From Candidatus Altimarinota bacterium (GTDB taxonomy: Bacteria > Patescibacteriota > Gracilibacteria > BD1-5 > UBA6164), in contig JAQVDN010000002.1 of assembly GCA_028698305.1 (NCBI GenBank), forward strand, positions 177,995-241,994: a stretch of DNA of 64,000 nt. Reading direction: 5' to 3'. Of the stretch, positions 30,858-42,102 are shown piece by piece. Within the stretch, counting starts at the first letter, position 1; each line of letters starts with the position of its first letter. The notes beneath the pieces are model-generated. The model ran no database searches and was not told the origin of the DNA. It worked only from the letters and a program-made list of their open reading frames with translations. A program made the position numbers and the translations under genes.

Positions 30858-33783
30858 ATTGCCAATCTACAGTTAACGTTCTAGTTCATACAACATTACC
30901 ATTATGTAATATATTTACTGTTTGAGTAACTATTCATACAGTTGGAGTAAATGTTATGCTATTTGAAGATAAATTATATGGAGAATTTATACTAAGATTA
31001 AAAATAAGTGGTTCTCAAGGTCAACCATTAACTATTACATTATCAGTATTTGCTCAAGAAATAACTATTATATTTGGTGTAGTTGATATACTTAAAGTTT
31101 GTGGAACCAAAACTAGATTTTTTACAGCATCTGTTAAGCTTGTATTTGCTGCATCTACTTGTGCTTGTGTTGCATTTCCATTATCTCTTACACTTGTTGC
31201 ATTTGTTAGTGCTGTTTCTAATGCTGTCCAACTTCATGCTGTATAATCTGTTTTTGTTAAGTTTTGGGCTGTTTGTATTGTTGCATTTAATGTTGTTTTA
31301 TTTCATACTGCAACTAGATTTTTTACAGCATTTGTTAAGCTTGTATTTGCTGCATCTACTTGTGCTTGTGTTGCATTTGCATTATCTCTTACACTTATTG
31401 CATTTGTTAGTGCTGTTTGTAATGCTGACCAACTTAATGCTGTATAATCTGTTTGTGTTAAGTTTTGGGCTGCTTGTATTGTTGCAGTTAGTGTTGTTTT
31501 ATCTCATACTGCAACTAGATTTTTTACAGCATTTGTTAAGCTTGTATTTGCTGCATCTATTTGTGCTTGTGTTGCATTTGCATTATCTCTTACACTTATT
31601 GCATTTGTTAGTGCTGTTTGTAATGCTGACCAACTTAATGCTGTATAATCTGTTTTTGTTAAGTTTTGGGCTGTTTGTATTGTTGCAGTTAGTGTTGTTT
31701 TGTCTCATACTGCAACTAGATTTTTTACAGCATCTATTAAGCTTGTATTTGCTGCATCTATTTCTATTTGTGATGCATTTCCATTATCTCTTACACTTGT
31801 TGCATTTGTTAGTGCTGTTTCTAATGCTGTCCAACTTCATGCTGTATAATCTGTTTTTGTTAAGTTTTGGGCTGCTTGTATTGTTGTGTTTAGTGTTGTT
31901 TTATCTCATACTGCAACTAGATTTTTTACAGCAGTTTCTAAACCTGTTTTTGCTGCATCTACTTGTGCTTGTGTTGCATTTCCATTATCTCTTACACTTA
32001 TTGCATTTATTAGTGCTGTTTGTAATGCTGACCAACTTAATGCTGTATAATCTGTTTGTGTTAAGTTTTGGGCTGCTTGTATTGTTGCAGTTAGTGTTGT
32101 TTTGTCTACAACTGATACTTTATTAACTTCAACTTTAACAGTAACTGGTTTTGGAATCAATTGATAAGAAGTTACAGGAGTATTTTTTGCTCTTTCATAA
32201 TTTAAATAATTTTTAGATTCATCATTAACAAAAAGTGGTGAATATTTTCAATTTGATTTTTTTTCATTTAAATCAATATTTAATCTAATTCAAGCAGAAT
32301 TTAAATCAGTTGGATTACCTCTATATGATTGCTTTGAAATATAAGCTTGAAACTTTCAAAATGAAGTCATTTTTCAAACACTTAATTCATATCTTTCATT
32401 TCAATTCATTACATTTGCTGAAACTGAAGCTTTTAAAGTTCTATCTAATAACAATGCTGTAAGTTTTGCTCAAAATCATAATCAAATTTCTGAATCTCAT
32501 CTTTGTCCAAGTACATCATCATATTCAATTCTTGCTCATTCAGCTATTATATCTAATCTTAAATCATCTATTCCATAATCTTGTTTTAAAAGCATAGCAA
32601 GATCAAAAGCTGCTTGTACTTTTATTGATGCAACATTTCATCATCTTAAAGCAGATAAAAGTGCATAATTATGAATTGTTCAAGCAACTTGAGTACTTAA
32701 ATCTCAAGTTTTTCAAAGATGTATAGTTTCTATATCATGATAACTTGCTGTATAAACTATCTCTTTTAACATTTTAAATTTTTCAATTTGGTATTGAGTA
32801 TAACTAGCTGAAAGAGAATTTTGTTCTGGAGCTAAATTATATTTTTTAGCAACTCCTGGAAAACAATATTCTAAAAATTGTCTAAAGAAATTGTAATCTA
32901 TACTTATCTTATCTCAAGAACTTGTAAGCATTGTAAATCAAACTCATGCTCTAGCTGTTTTATCTCATTTTTCAAAATCAACTGAAATTGCTTTTTGTAA
33001 ATTTGAGAATATAACAATCAGATTTCAAGCTACTCTTGAATTATTTCATTGATTTGTAGCTTCAGATATAAAATCCATAGTAGCTTTTAGATTTAAATCT
33101 TCAAATGATAGATCATCTTGATAATTAAATCAAACATTTTTTAATAATCCTGATAATTGTGAGTTACTTCTTAATACTCATGATTTAACATCTCATTTTC
33201 AAGAAATTATGAATGGTTTATCAGAAGTTAAAGCATATGTATATTCTATATCTTTAGATTTAGATTCTATACTTCTTTGCCAATTTGAAATTATATAGAT
33301 TGCTAGATTATTATCTAATCATAAGATTTCTCAAAATCACTCATATGGAAATTCCAATATTTGTTTATTAAATTCATTTACTGAACCAGAAACAAGTTTT
33401 CAATTTTCATCAAAATATGGTAATTCAAGCATAGCAAAAGATTCTTTATCACCTTCTATAACACCTTTTTTAAATAAAACAGTACTTCAATTTATATCTG
33501 TTATAAATAATTGTGATGATCAATATGTTTTTAATGCTTCTGTAAAAGTATCAAAAATATGTTTATTTCTTTGATTAGCCAATTCTTTATTATGTTCACT
33601 TTTTGAATCCAAAACAGCTCTTCAATCATCTCAAGTTTCTACTATTTTTTGAGCTGCAACTTTTGTACTATCAGAAACTGTTGATAATGCATCTGTATTT
33701 CAAGGTTCATTAGTTTGAGCTTGTACACTGATTCATGTAGCAAAAACTCATGCAGCTAAAATGCTTTTTAAACTATTTGTCAT
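30856..33783 (-). CDS. Secreted FIVAR-repeat surface protein
   Basis: A 975-residue protein. It has a signal peptide ([20 protein letters not shown]..) and an N-terminal region of about 530 residues with no recognised fold. Residues about 550-890 are five FIVAR repeats of 67 residues each, with [44 protein letters not shown] and AVKNLVAV in each. The C-terminus is an Ig-like strand domain ([19 protein letters not shown] to TLTVDG). FIVAR modules occur in adhesins and carbohydrate-binding wall proteins. The DNA repeats are almost identical (31110-32118), implying recent expansion or gene conversion. It lies 24 bp downstream of the EF-hand gene. Confidence 0.87.
31110..32118 (-). repeat. Five tandem 201-bp repeats encoding FIVAR units
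   Basis: The landmark ACTAGATTTTTTACAGCA recurs at about 31111, 31311, 31512, 31713 and 31914, giving a period of about 201 bp (67 codons). Copies differ at only scattered positions; repeats 2 and 5 are more alike than neighbours in places, which suggests shuffling. Confidence 0.9.
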
Positions 33784-33807
33784 TTTTTGTAAGATTTAGT
33801 AATAAAA

Positions 33808-36525
33808 TTAAAATCAAAAAGTAGATTGTTCTATCCTTTGATCATTTCATATAACGATATTTCTTCAATTAACTTGTATATTTCCCATAGAACTAGGATA
33901 ATTATCTCATAATATTTCAGTCATTTTTCTTGTTAATTGAACTTTTTCATATGAACCTCAATTTCATAATATTAGAGAAACTGTTCTTGAAGTATTAGAT
34001 GTTATTACATAGATTCAGATATTTCAAACATCTCATATAACAATAGTATTATTTTCAAATCAAACTTGTGATAGTATTTCTTCCGTTGGTTCTAAAAATA
34101 CTGACATTCAAGCTTTATTCAGAAAATCAAATACGTTTTCTCCTGATTCTGTTGTTATCTTAATTAATCCTGATTCAAATGTTACTTTTAGTCATTGTAT
34201 ATTTAAAAATTTATTTAATTGTGATAAAAATTGTGTTTGTTTAGATCACATATCAATTTCTTTTCCAGATTTTAATTCTCCTGATATCCCTGAAAATGTC
34301 GCTTTTCATTGATTAATGATATAATTATTATTTATTTCATCCCATCATAAAGAAGGTAATATTGATGCTTTTGAAATAGCACCTATTCATACTCATAATC
34401 TTGAAAATTCCCGTCATTTAGAATCTTCAATTTTTGCATAAAATGTCAAAAAATCATTTACTGTTTTAGCTCTTAAATTTTCTATATACTTTGCTCTATA
34501 TAAATCATTTGCTTGATTAAATCAAAAAGCATCTAATGATATTCTAATATTTTCTAATGTATTTCATAAATAATCTAGTTCTTTAAATTCTGGTTTTGTT
34601 AATCTTTTCTTTAATAAATCTATATATTCTTCTAGATTTGAAACTCAATCATATGCAAAAAATTTATCTACAATTTGTGTATATTGAGAAGTTTTAATTT
34701 GTAAAGCTTCTAATCTATCCTTACTCCATCATAAAAATAATCCGTAATTTAATCAAGTAGTATTTAATAATCAAGCACTAATAGAAAGTGAAAATGATTC
34801 TTCTGAAATATCAAATTCTTTATATCATGAAGCTTTTATTTCATATGAGTTTAATTTTTCTACAAATCATAATGAGAAAAATGGTAATACATTGTTTGAA
34901 TTTCAAAGTCAAACTCTAGTTCATAAAGTTGTAACCAATTTTGAATCTGGTCATAAATCATATTCTTTGCTATGAGAAATTCATATCATTAACATATTTC
35001 CAGAAGCTAGATTTACAACTCATAAATCTAGAGAAAGTGAATTTATAGCATCATTTAATTGTTCTTGAAATTGTGGTCTAAATGCTTTGTTTGAATAAGC
35101 TATTTTTAATCAACTTAATTGTCAATTTTCAGAAAGATAAACTGATGATACTTGTGATAAAATTGATAATGCAGATTCTAAAATCTTGTCTTTATAGCTT
35201 GGATCTAATTTATATCTTTCTATAATAGCCAATTTATCTACATACTCTTTATTTGTAATTACTCATTTTAATTTCATTTGTGCTAATTCTCTTTTAGCAA
35301 GAGAAAAACCTTCTTCCAATTTTGAAATTATCTTTCAAATAATAGCCTCATTTGCTAGTTCTTCTTTTAGTTCATTATATTCTCTAAATCAGTCTTTTCA
35401 ATAAGTTAATACATATGCTAAATCCCCTTTATTTAAAATAATTGATTTTAAAGCATGGAATAAATAAAATTTATTTTCAGGATTAGTTTTAAGCATAGAT
35501 AATAAACCTTCTCTTGAATCAAAAGGAACTTGAACACCTCATAAAGAAAAAACATAAGAAAGATTATTATAAAAATCTTGTTCTCTACCTTGAGCTATAA
35601 ATTGAGATTCTATATCTTTTAAAACAGATAAACATTGTAATCCATAGATTTCTCATTTATCATCTTGAGTCAATTTTCAATCACTATTTACATCACATAA
35701 AAATTCAAACACATTGTCTTGTGTAAGTGATTTTGATAATAATCTAGCATTGTGAACTTCATTTGGATTTATAAAACTTGATAATAATCTATCTTGTTCT
35801 TTTTGAGAAAAAGCTGATAAATCTGGTGCTTCATCTAATTGTTTTAATCATTTTGTATTTTCCTTTGGAACATAAGAAACTTCTTGATGTTGCTTTCCAT
35901 CATTTTTAGCTTGAGCTATATTTGCTTGAACAAATATTTTAAAATCTGCTAATTCTGGTATATTAGGTAGATATGATAGAAATAAAATCTTATCATTATC
36001 ATCATTTAATGCGTGATTTATCTTTTTTTCTAAAAGTGAAAAATAAGATAAATAAAGTTCTTTTCTTCTTGATTTTATTCTATCAACAAGTGAATCTATA
36101 GATTTTTTTATACTATCATTTTCTGATTCATTAGAACTTAGAGATCTTTTTTCTTCTAAATCAGATATATTAGATTTTAAAGACATAATCAAAGAATCTG
36201 TATCAAAAACATATATATCTCATCTATAAAGTCTATTAAAATCATTTAAATCCATATCAAAAAATTTATTTATTTCAGAAACAGATATTTCTCCATCTCT
36301 ATTTAAATCAAATCTTTCCTTAAATCTAAATTCATTTGAAGTATATATTTCTTGAGGTTCAATTGGTCATCAAACTATAACTCAATCTACTTTTCTAGCA
36401 ATAGAAGAAGCATTTTGATCAACATCAGCAGATGCTAACATAGTCTTCTCTTGTCAAAATGCTGGGCTAGTTAATCAAACTAATGTTCATAAAGCAATTC
36501 ATGATAAAGAACTTTTTATAGACAT
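33808..36525 (-). CDS. Large exported protein with EF-hand motifs, unknown function
   Basis: A 905-residue protein. A signal peptide (MSIKSSLSGIALGTLVGL..) is followed by an EF-hand loop DLNRDGEISVSEINKFF (near residue 75) and a second dockerin-like loop DVNSDGKLTQDD (near 285), both with the expected Ca2+ ligands. Coiled-coil segments (SDLEEKRSLSSNESEND) lie between them. The C-terminal half is a mixed alpha/beta sequence without a recognised family. It shares strand, size class and export signal with the FIVAR gene 24 bp downstream, so the two probably form one operon of cell-surface partners. Confidence 0.8.
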
Positions 36526-36606
36526 AAAAAATATTTTAAAAAATAAAAACACCTATATTTTGGGTATTTTTTTATAAAAGTCAAGAGTAAATTTAAGTTT
36601 TTTAAA

Positions 36607-36632
36607 AAACTTTACTAAAATTAGTAAAGTTT
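36607..36632 (-). terminator. Intrinsic terminator of proS
   Basis: Stem AAACTTTACTAA / TTAGTAAAGTTT with a 2-nt loop, just beyond the proS stop codon. A run of T/A lies on the outer side. The upstream gap (36526-36606) otherwise holds one weak hairpin. Confidence 0.78.
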
Positions 36633-36638
36633 CTTTTT

Positions 36639-37859
36639 TTATAACGGAATAATTTGTGTTTCCTCACTATTTCTTGATTTTAATTCATATCATCCTGTTT
36701 CCAAAGTTTTATCAGAAATTACTATCCTATAAGGTATACCAAGTAAATCAGCATCACTTGCTTTTTGACCAAATCAAACTTTTTCTCTATCATCTATGAT
36801 AACTTCTTTTCATTCTGATTCTAGTTTTTTTGCTAAGTCTTTAGCTTTGTCTAGATTATCTCACATAACTATTATATAATGAGTTGCTGGAGCTATATTT
36901 TCTGGCCAAACAAGACCTTTGTCATCCATAAAATATTCTGCAATTACTCACATAACTCTAGAAATACCTATACCATAACATCACATATAAACTTCTTTTG
37001 TTTTTCAATCTGAATCAGTATATTTCATATCAAAAGCTTCTGTAAATCTAGTCATAAGAGGAAATATATTCCCTACTTCACAAGCTTTTTCTACTGAGTG
37101 ATTTTTACTATTACATTTACTACAAGAAAATCAATTAACCAAATCTACTATTTCTTTATTATGAGCAGTTTTACAATCATTACAGATATATATCTCATCT
37201 TCTCCTATACTTAAAATTGTTTGATATTCATGAGAATTAAGAGTTGTAAAATCTCAACCAGAAGCCAATGTCTCATAAGTATCAGATCATAATCCTAATC
37301 TATCAAATACTTTTTTATATGCAACTTTTACATCTTCATAATAAGAAAGTAAAGTTTCTTCGCTTTTATGAAAACTATACAAATCTTTCATCAAAAATTC
37401 TCTACCTCTAAGTAAACCTGATTTTGCTCTTTTTTCATTTCTAAATTTATTTTGGATTTGGTAAACTCCAAATTCTAAATCTTTATATGATTGAACAAAT
37501 TCGCTCATAAGTGGAGTAACTAAATCTTCATGAGTTGGATTTAAAGCATATTCTTTATTATCGCTTGCTGGAAGATGAAAAAGTACATCTATACTATCCC
37601 ATCTTTTTGTTGTTTCCCAATGTTCTTTACTTCATAAAGCTGGCATAAGGATTTCTTGTGCTCAAAGTGAGTTCATCTCTTGTCTAACTATATTTTCAAT
37701 CTTTCTTAAAACTTTAAGTCAAAGTGGTAGATAATTATAAACTCAAGCCATTTCTTGTCTGATAAATCAAGCTTGTAATAAAAGTGAAGTTGATCTATTA
37801 TCACTTACTTTTGGAGCAGATTTAAGTGTTTTAACTGGAAATTTAGATAATTGTAACAT
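36639..37859 (-). CDS. proS: Prolyl-tRNA synthetase, short form without editing insert
   Basis: A 406-residue class II synthetase. Motifs in order: LLQAGFIRQEMAGVYNYLPLG, ALNPTHEDLVTPLM, QIQNKFRNEKRAKSGLLRGREFLMKDLYSFH, MGCYGIGISRVMGVIAEY and the anticodon domain ending ELKSRNSEETQIIPL. Bacterial ProS is usually about 570 residues with an INS editing domain of about 180 between motifs 2 and 3. Here motif 2 runs on after about 80 residues containing a small Cys4 set (CNDC ... CSKC), so the INS domain is absent. Mis-acylated Ala-tRNA-Pro would need another route. Confidence 0.94.
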
Positions 37860-37912
37860 AGATTAGATTTTAAAAATTAATTTTATAAATAATAGCTAAA
37901 ATTAGATTAAAA

Positions 37913-37994
37913 TCAAAAAAAACTTTATTTTTCAATAAAGTTTTTTTTGCATATAATTAAAATAAATGAAATTCGGTCTCCTAAAACTTTATTT
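37913..37994 (-). promoter_or_regulatory. Candidate attenuator in the proS leader
   Basis: A terminator hairpin (ACTTTATT / AATAAAGT with U-tract, 37913-37948) sits 55 bp before proS. The strand pairing in it (AATAAAGTTTT) occurs a second time 35 bases further upstream (37983-37993), so the central AAAACTTTATT could pair with either copy and form either terminator or antiterminator. It may instead simply terminate glyS transcripts, since glyS lies upstream. Confidence 0.4.
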
Positions 37995-38136
37995 CTAAAA
38001 TTTACATTTTTATGAAAAAGTTATAAATATTTTTACATATTTTATATTTTTTTTGTTAATTGTTTTTATTATTTTATTATTTTATTATTCTAATTATATG
38101 CATACTAATTATATATTTAATATAATTTTTTCAAGA

Positions 38137-39558
38137 TTATTTCATCTTTTTTCTTAAAAATTCATTTAATTCACTTATATCAACAAGTTCTTGTTCCATA
38201 GAGTCTCTATATCTAACAGTAACTTTTCCAGCTTCATAATTTGCACTATCAATAGTCACACAAAATGGAGTTCCTATTTCATCAAATCTAGCATATCTTT
38301 TACCTATTGTACCAACATCATCATATTCACAAACAAAATCTTCACTCAATTGTGTAAAAATTGGTTTTGCTATATCACTTATTTTTTTAACAACTGGTAA
38401 TATTCATACTTTGATTGGAGCAACTTTTGGATCTAGTTTTAGGTAAGTTCTAGCATTTTCTCATTCTCCTTCTGTAACATAACTATCAGCTAAACAAGTC
38501 AGAAATAATCTATTTAAACCTACACTTGGTTCGATTACATAAGGTATGTATTTTTTATTATTTACTGGATCAAAATAACTTGTATCTGCTTTTGATTCTG
38601 CCATATGAGCTTTTAAATCAAAATCTGTTCTATCAGCAATTCCCCATAATTCTCACCAACCAAAAGGAAAGCGGTATTCTATATCTGTTGTTGCATTACT
38701 ATAATGACTCAATTCATCTGCTTCATGATCTCTAAATCTAAGATTATCTGAGTTTAGTGAAAGAGTATTTTGTAAGAAATTCATACAATCTTGTTTCCAT
38801 TTTGCATGTAATTCTAAGTCAGTTCCTGGTTCACAAAAGTATTCTATTTCCATTTGTTCAAATTCTCTAGTTCTAAATATGAAGTTACCTGGAGTAATTT
38901 CATTTCTAAAAGCTTTACCAACTTGAGCAACTCCAAAAGGGATCTTTCTTCTACTAGTTCTAAGAACATTTGGAAAATCTACGAAAATACCTTGAGCAGT
39001 TTCTGGTCTCATATAGATAGTTGAAGATGAGTCGTCAGTTACTCATTGAGATGTTCTAAACATAAGATTAAACTTTTTTGCATCTGTCCAATCACCTACT
39101 TCTCCTGTATCAGGATTAACAACTTTTTCACCTCTCATAACTTCAGTTTGTTTTTCTAGTGGCCAAGATTCTGGAATCAAGTTATTAACTCCATATTTTG
39201 CTTGTAAATCACTTGCTTTATCTCATAAACTTTCTATCAAAGCTTCAAGCAATTTATCTGCTCTATATCTTTGTTTTGTATTTTTATCATCTATTAATGG
39301 ATCACTAAATCATCCAACATGTCAGCTAGCAACCCAAACTTTTGGATTAAGTAAGATAGAACTATCAAGTAACATCATATCATCTTTTTTTTGAACAAAT
39401 TCTTTTATCCAAAGATTTTTGATATTTTCTTTCATAAGAGAACCATAAGGTCCATAATCCCAACTATTTGCAAGTCCTCCGTAAATCTCGCTTCAAGGAT
39501 ATACAAAACCTCTTGATTGACATAGATTTACTATATCTTTCATTGTTACATTAGTCAT
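38137..39558 (-). CDS. glyS: Glycyl-tRNA synthetase, dimeric type
   Basis: A 473-residue alpha2-type enzyme. Order of motifs: [101 protein letters not shown] and an anticodon-binding domain. It would have to charge the usual tRNA-Gly species and also the UGA-reading tRNA-Gly(UCA) implied by the code. The standard bacterial tetrameric GlyQ/GlyS form is not used. A T-box riboswitch precedes it (39590-39757), so expression should respond to uncharged tRNA-Gly. Confidence 0.95.
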
Positions 39559-39589
39559 AAGACAAAAAATTAAAAAAGTAAATATTTTT

Positions 39590-39757
39590 CATCAAAAGAA
39601 AAAAAACCCAATCAAGACAATTTTCTTTTGAAAAATAGTCTCCAGGGTCTTTTTTTGAAAGACGGTTCCACCTAGATTTTTTACTTTTGTAAAAAATATT
39701 TTTAGTTTTGGATTCCAACCCAAACCTTTTTAATAAAAATATTTTTTTACTTAAATG
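39590..39757 (-). promoter_or_regulatory. Compact T-box riboswitch controlling glyS
   Basis: Read on the minus strand. The antiterminator is canonical: AGG-UGGAACC-GUC (39661-39673) pairs with GAC-CCU (39644-39649), leaving the 7-nt bulge UGGNACC with N=A. This A pairs with discriminator U73 typical of tRNA-Gly. A competing terminator (39606-39648, ACCC...GGGU and AGAC...GUCU, then eight U) shares the GACCCU strand. Stem I is one A/T hairpin (39689-39750) whose apical loop GUUGGAAU contains GGA, a glycine codon; this loop is the probable specifier. There is no room for stems II/IIA/B, so it is a minimal T-box. Confidence 0.9.
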
Positions 39758-39758
39758 T

Positions 39759-39785
39759 ATTATAATGAATGTTTTTAAAATTCAA
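39759..39785 (-). promoter_or_regulatory. Promoter of the glyS T-box leader
   Basis: TATAAT (plus-strand 39759-39764 as ATTATA) preceded by TTGAAT (39780-39785) with a 15-bp spacer. Start would be near 39752, just before stem I. Confidence 0.6.
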
Positions 39786-39803
39786 GAGGATTTAGATTTT
39801 TTT

Positions 39804-40010
39804 TTAAAGGTTTTTAAAATCTTCTTTATAAATTCAAATATTTTTAATAATCTTATTTTCAATTCAAATTGATATATCTTTTCAAGAATGTTTCGGAACT
39901 GGGAAAAGCATATCTCATTTACAAAAAATAACATGACTTCAATTTTGTCTTACTATTTTATATCAAAGTTTCAATAATTTTTTTTCTATTTCTTTATAAC
40001 TATATGGCAT
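39804..40010 (-). CDS. hicA: HicA-family mRNA interferase toxin
   Basis: A 68-residue protein. It has EIEKKLLKLGYKIVRQNGSHVIFCK, the dsRBD-like HicA fold with the catalytic His in GSHVIF, and VPKHSGKDISIGI, then IIKNIGI, the family's C-terminal part. Cleaves mRNA when free of HicB. The start overlaps the hicB stop by 11 bp, which gives tight coupling. It ends just upstream of the glyS promoter on the same strand; no separate terminator is evident. Confidence 0.9.
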
Positions 40011-40206
40011 ATTCAGAAACTTTATGTTTTAATTTTCTAGATTTTTCAATTTTTTCTAGGTGATAATCCATAATCATCTCCAAAACTCATAAAAGCTCTT
40101 TTTTAGCTTCTTCTTTAGTACTTCAATAAGCATAAACATTATCTACTCATTCTATTTCAGCTAGATATCAATCTCCATCTTTACTTATTATAATATTATT
40201 TGCCAT
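40000..40206 (-). CDS. hicB: HicB-family antitoxin
   Basis: A 68-residue protein. MANNIIISKDGDGYLAEIEGVD, then YGSTKEEAKKELLGVLEMI, is the partial RNase H-like HicB fold. A short basic tail (KIEKSRKLKHK) replaces the ribbon-helix-helix or HTH domain found in longer HicB proteins, so DNA binding is uncertain. It ends in TAG and overlaps hicA. Upstream of it lies a 126-bp gap to the next terminator. Confidence 0.88.
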
Positions 40207-40332
40207 AATTTATAAATTATATAATAATTTTCTAAATTATATAAATATTTATATAAAAGTAAAATTTTAGCTTATTTTGTATTTTTGAATATAAGTTGAA
40301 AAAATGTTTTTGTTTAGGAAAAAGTATTTAAA

Positions 40333-40366
40333 AAATAAAGATATGCATTAATGCATATCTTTATTT
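40333..40366 (-). terminator. Perfect-palindrome terminator
   Basis: AAAATAAAGATATGCAT / ATGCATATCTTTATTTT. It overlaps the stop of the 40361-42040 gene. The arms share AAAATAAAGATATG with the terminator at 44067-44102. Confidence 0.85.
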
Positions 40367-42040
40367 TGTCTCTTCTCTCTTCCCTAAATTTCCCGTAAAA
40401 AATCATGTGGTTTTGTTTGATAATACTTGTATTCTCAAAATAGCTTTTGGACTAAGATTTGTCTTACCCTCAATTGCTATATTTTCATCAACTATATTTT
40501 CTCAAAGCATACGATTAAATAATTTAATAAATGCTTTCTTTTCTGCTGAATTTATATTTTTAGCTCAAAAATCTCTATTAAATCACAAAACTCCATTTTC
40601 TAAATCTATTTTCTCATCTAGTCAATAAGTTTGTGGATTTATATTTATAAAATCTAATATAGTTTGAAGTTTATTTTGTGGAATCCTATCAAAACCAATA
40701 GAAGAAATAAATTTTAATACTTCTCTTTTTTCATATTCTTTTTGTTTTCTTTCTTCCTTATCATCAAATTCAATCTTTGAAAAAAATTGTCTCATTTCAG
40801 TATCAATAGCTACAATATCATCATGTATCTTTGTAAGATTTTTATCAATTACTAATAGGTCATTTTTCATAGTTTGAAATTTTTCTTCTGCCCATAATTC
40901 TCTTGGTTCTGGAAAATCTTTTTCAAAATCCTTTAATTCTGCTTCTTTTAAATCAAAACTATTTTTTTCTCTTTCAAAATCTTTTTTTAATCAATCTCTT
41001 CTTTTTTGCCAATCTCTTCTTTTTTCATTGAATTCTTTTGGTATACGAGGAAGCTTTGTTTCTAATTTATATCAATTTTCTGACCTTAAATAAGCTTTTG
41101 GTGGAAGAGATGAAAAGTCTATTTCTTTATCTCAAAATCTATATCATTTTCCTGTTGGTTGTATAGGACCATGCAAATTACTATTAAAAAATTCTCTTGT
41201 TTGTGTTTGTCTAATTATAGAAGATTCATTTTCTTTAATACTTGCTTTTTCAATTGTTTCATTCCATTTATTCAGTTTTTGAGCAAGTTCTGGATTTCAC
41301 TCTGCAAAATATGTTATTGAACTCAATATATTATTATATTGAGTATCTCATGATTTTTTAGCTGTTTCAAGAACTATTTGAAGATTATTTCAATCATTTA
41401 AGAATTTAATAATATCCTCTTTTGCTTTGTCATTAGATTCAGAATTTCAACTTTTTGCTGTTTCTTCTAATCTAGTTATAAGTTCATTAAATCTTGGAAT
41501 AGATTTTAATACTGAATTATCTTTTAGTTTTGTTATTTCAACAGCAAATACTCATACTTGTTTTTTTAATTCTTTTAGATCCTCTTCTGATTCTTGTGTC
41601 TTAACTTCTGATTCTTGTGTCTTAACTTCTGATTCTTGTGTCTTAACTTCTGATTCTTGTGTCTTAACTTCTGATTCTTGTGTCTTAACTTCTGATTCTT
41701 GTGTCTTAACTTCTGATTCTTGTATTTCTCATTTTATTTTATAAAAAACATTATATGATAATTTATCAGTTTGTGGAAACTCTTTTTTAAAATCCTTGAT
41801 AGATTCTTCATCTGGTGGAAATCAATTTAATAATAAATATGATTCTAATCAACTTTTATTTGAATCATTTGAAAAAATTGATAAGATTTCTTTTTTATCA
41901 TCTCTTGTTTCAAGCATTTTTGTAAACTCATTAAATCATTCAAAATCTTTAAATTTTGAAAGAGTTTTTTGTAAATCATTTTGATTATTTAATCATTCTG
42001 ATGAATCTATTTTTTGTCATCCATTTTCTATACCAGACAT
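40361..42040 (-). CDS. Lys/Glu-rich protein with ESEVKTQ repeats, unknown function
   Basis: A 559-residue protein with no signal peptide or membrane helix. Residues about 105-150 contain six perfect ESEVKTQ heptads plus a partial one (21-bp DNA repeats at 41585-41729). The middle is charged coiled coil (EKRRDGQKRRDGLKKDFERE). The C-terminal third (KTNLSPKAILRIQVLSNKTT) is also unassigned. UGA is the common Gly codon. It precedes hicBA on the strand, and follows the exported coiled-coil gene by 62 bp, so all three may be read together. Could be a cytoplasmic scaffold. Confidence 0.75.
41585..41729 (-). repeat. 21-bp coding tandem repeat (ESEVKTQ)
   Basis: Six perfect copies of a 21-bp unit (TTCTGATTCTTGTGTCTTAA + C on the plus strand) and one diverged copy. 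No spacers, so not CRISPR. A multiple of three keeps the frame. Confidence 0.92.
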
Positions 42041-42102
42041 AAAAAAATGATAATAATATATATTATTATCATTTTATCATATTATATTTCTCTATGCAAA
42101 AA

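Noticed and set aside
31083..32126. A 347-residue Leu-rich plus-strand ORF
   Set aside because: It is the antisense of the FIVAR repeats; its own repeat is just the mirrored 201-bp unit, and the minus-strand frame continues far beyond on both sides with a signal peptide and known domain.
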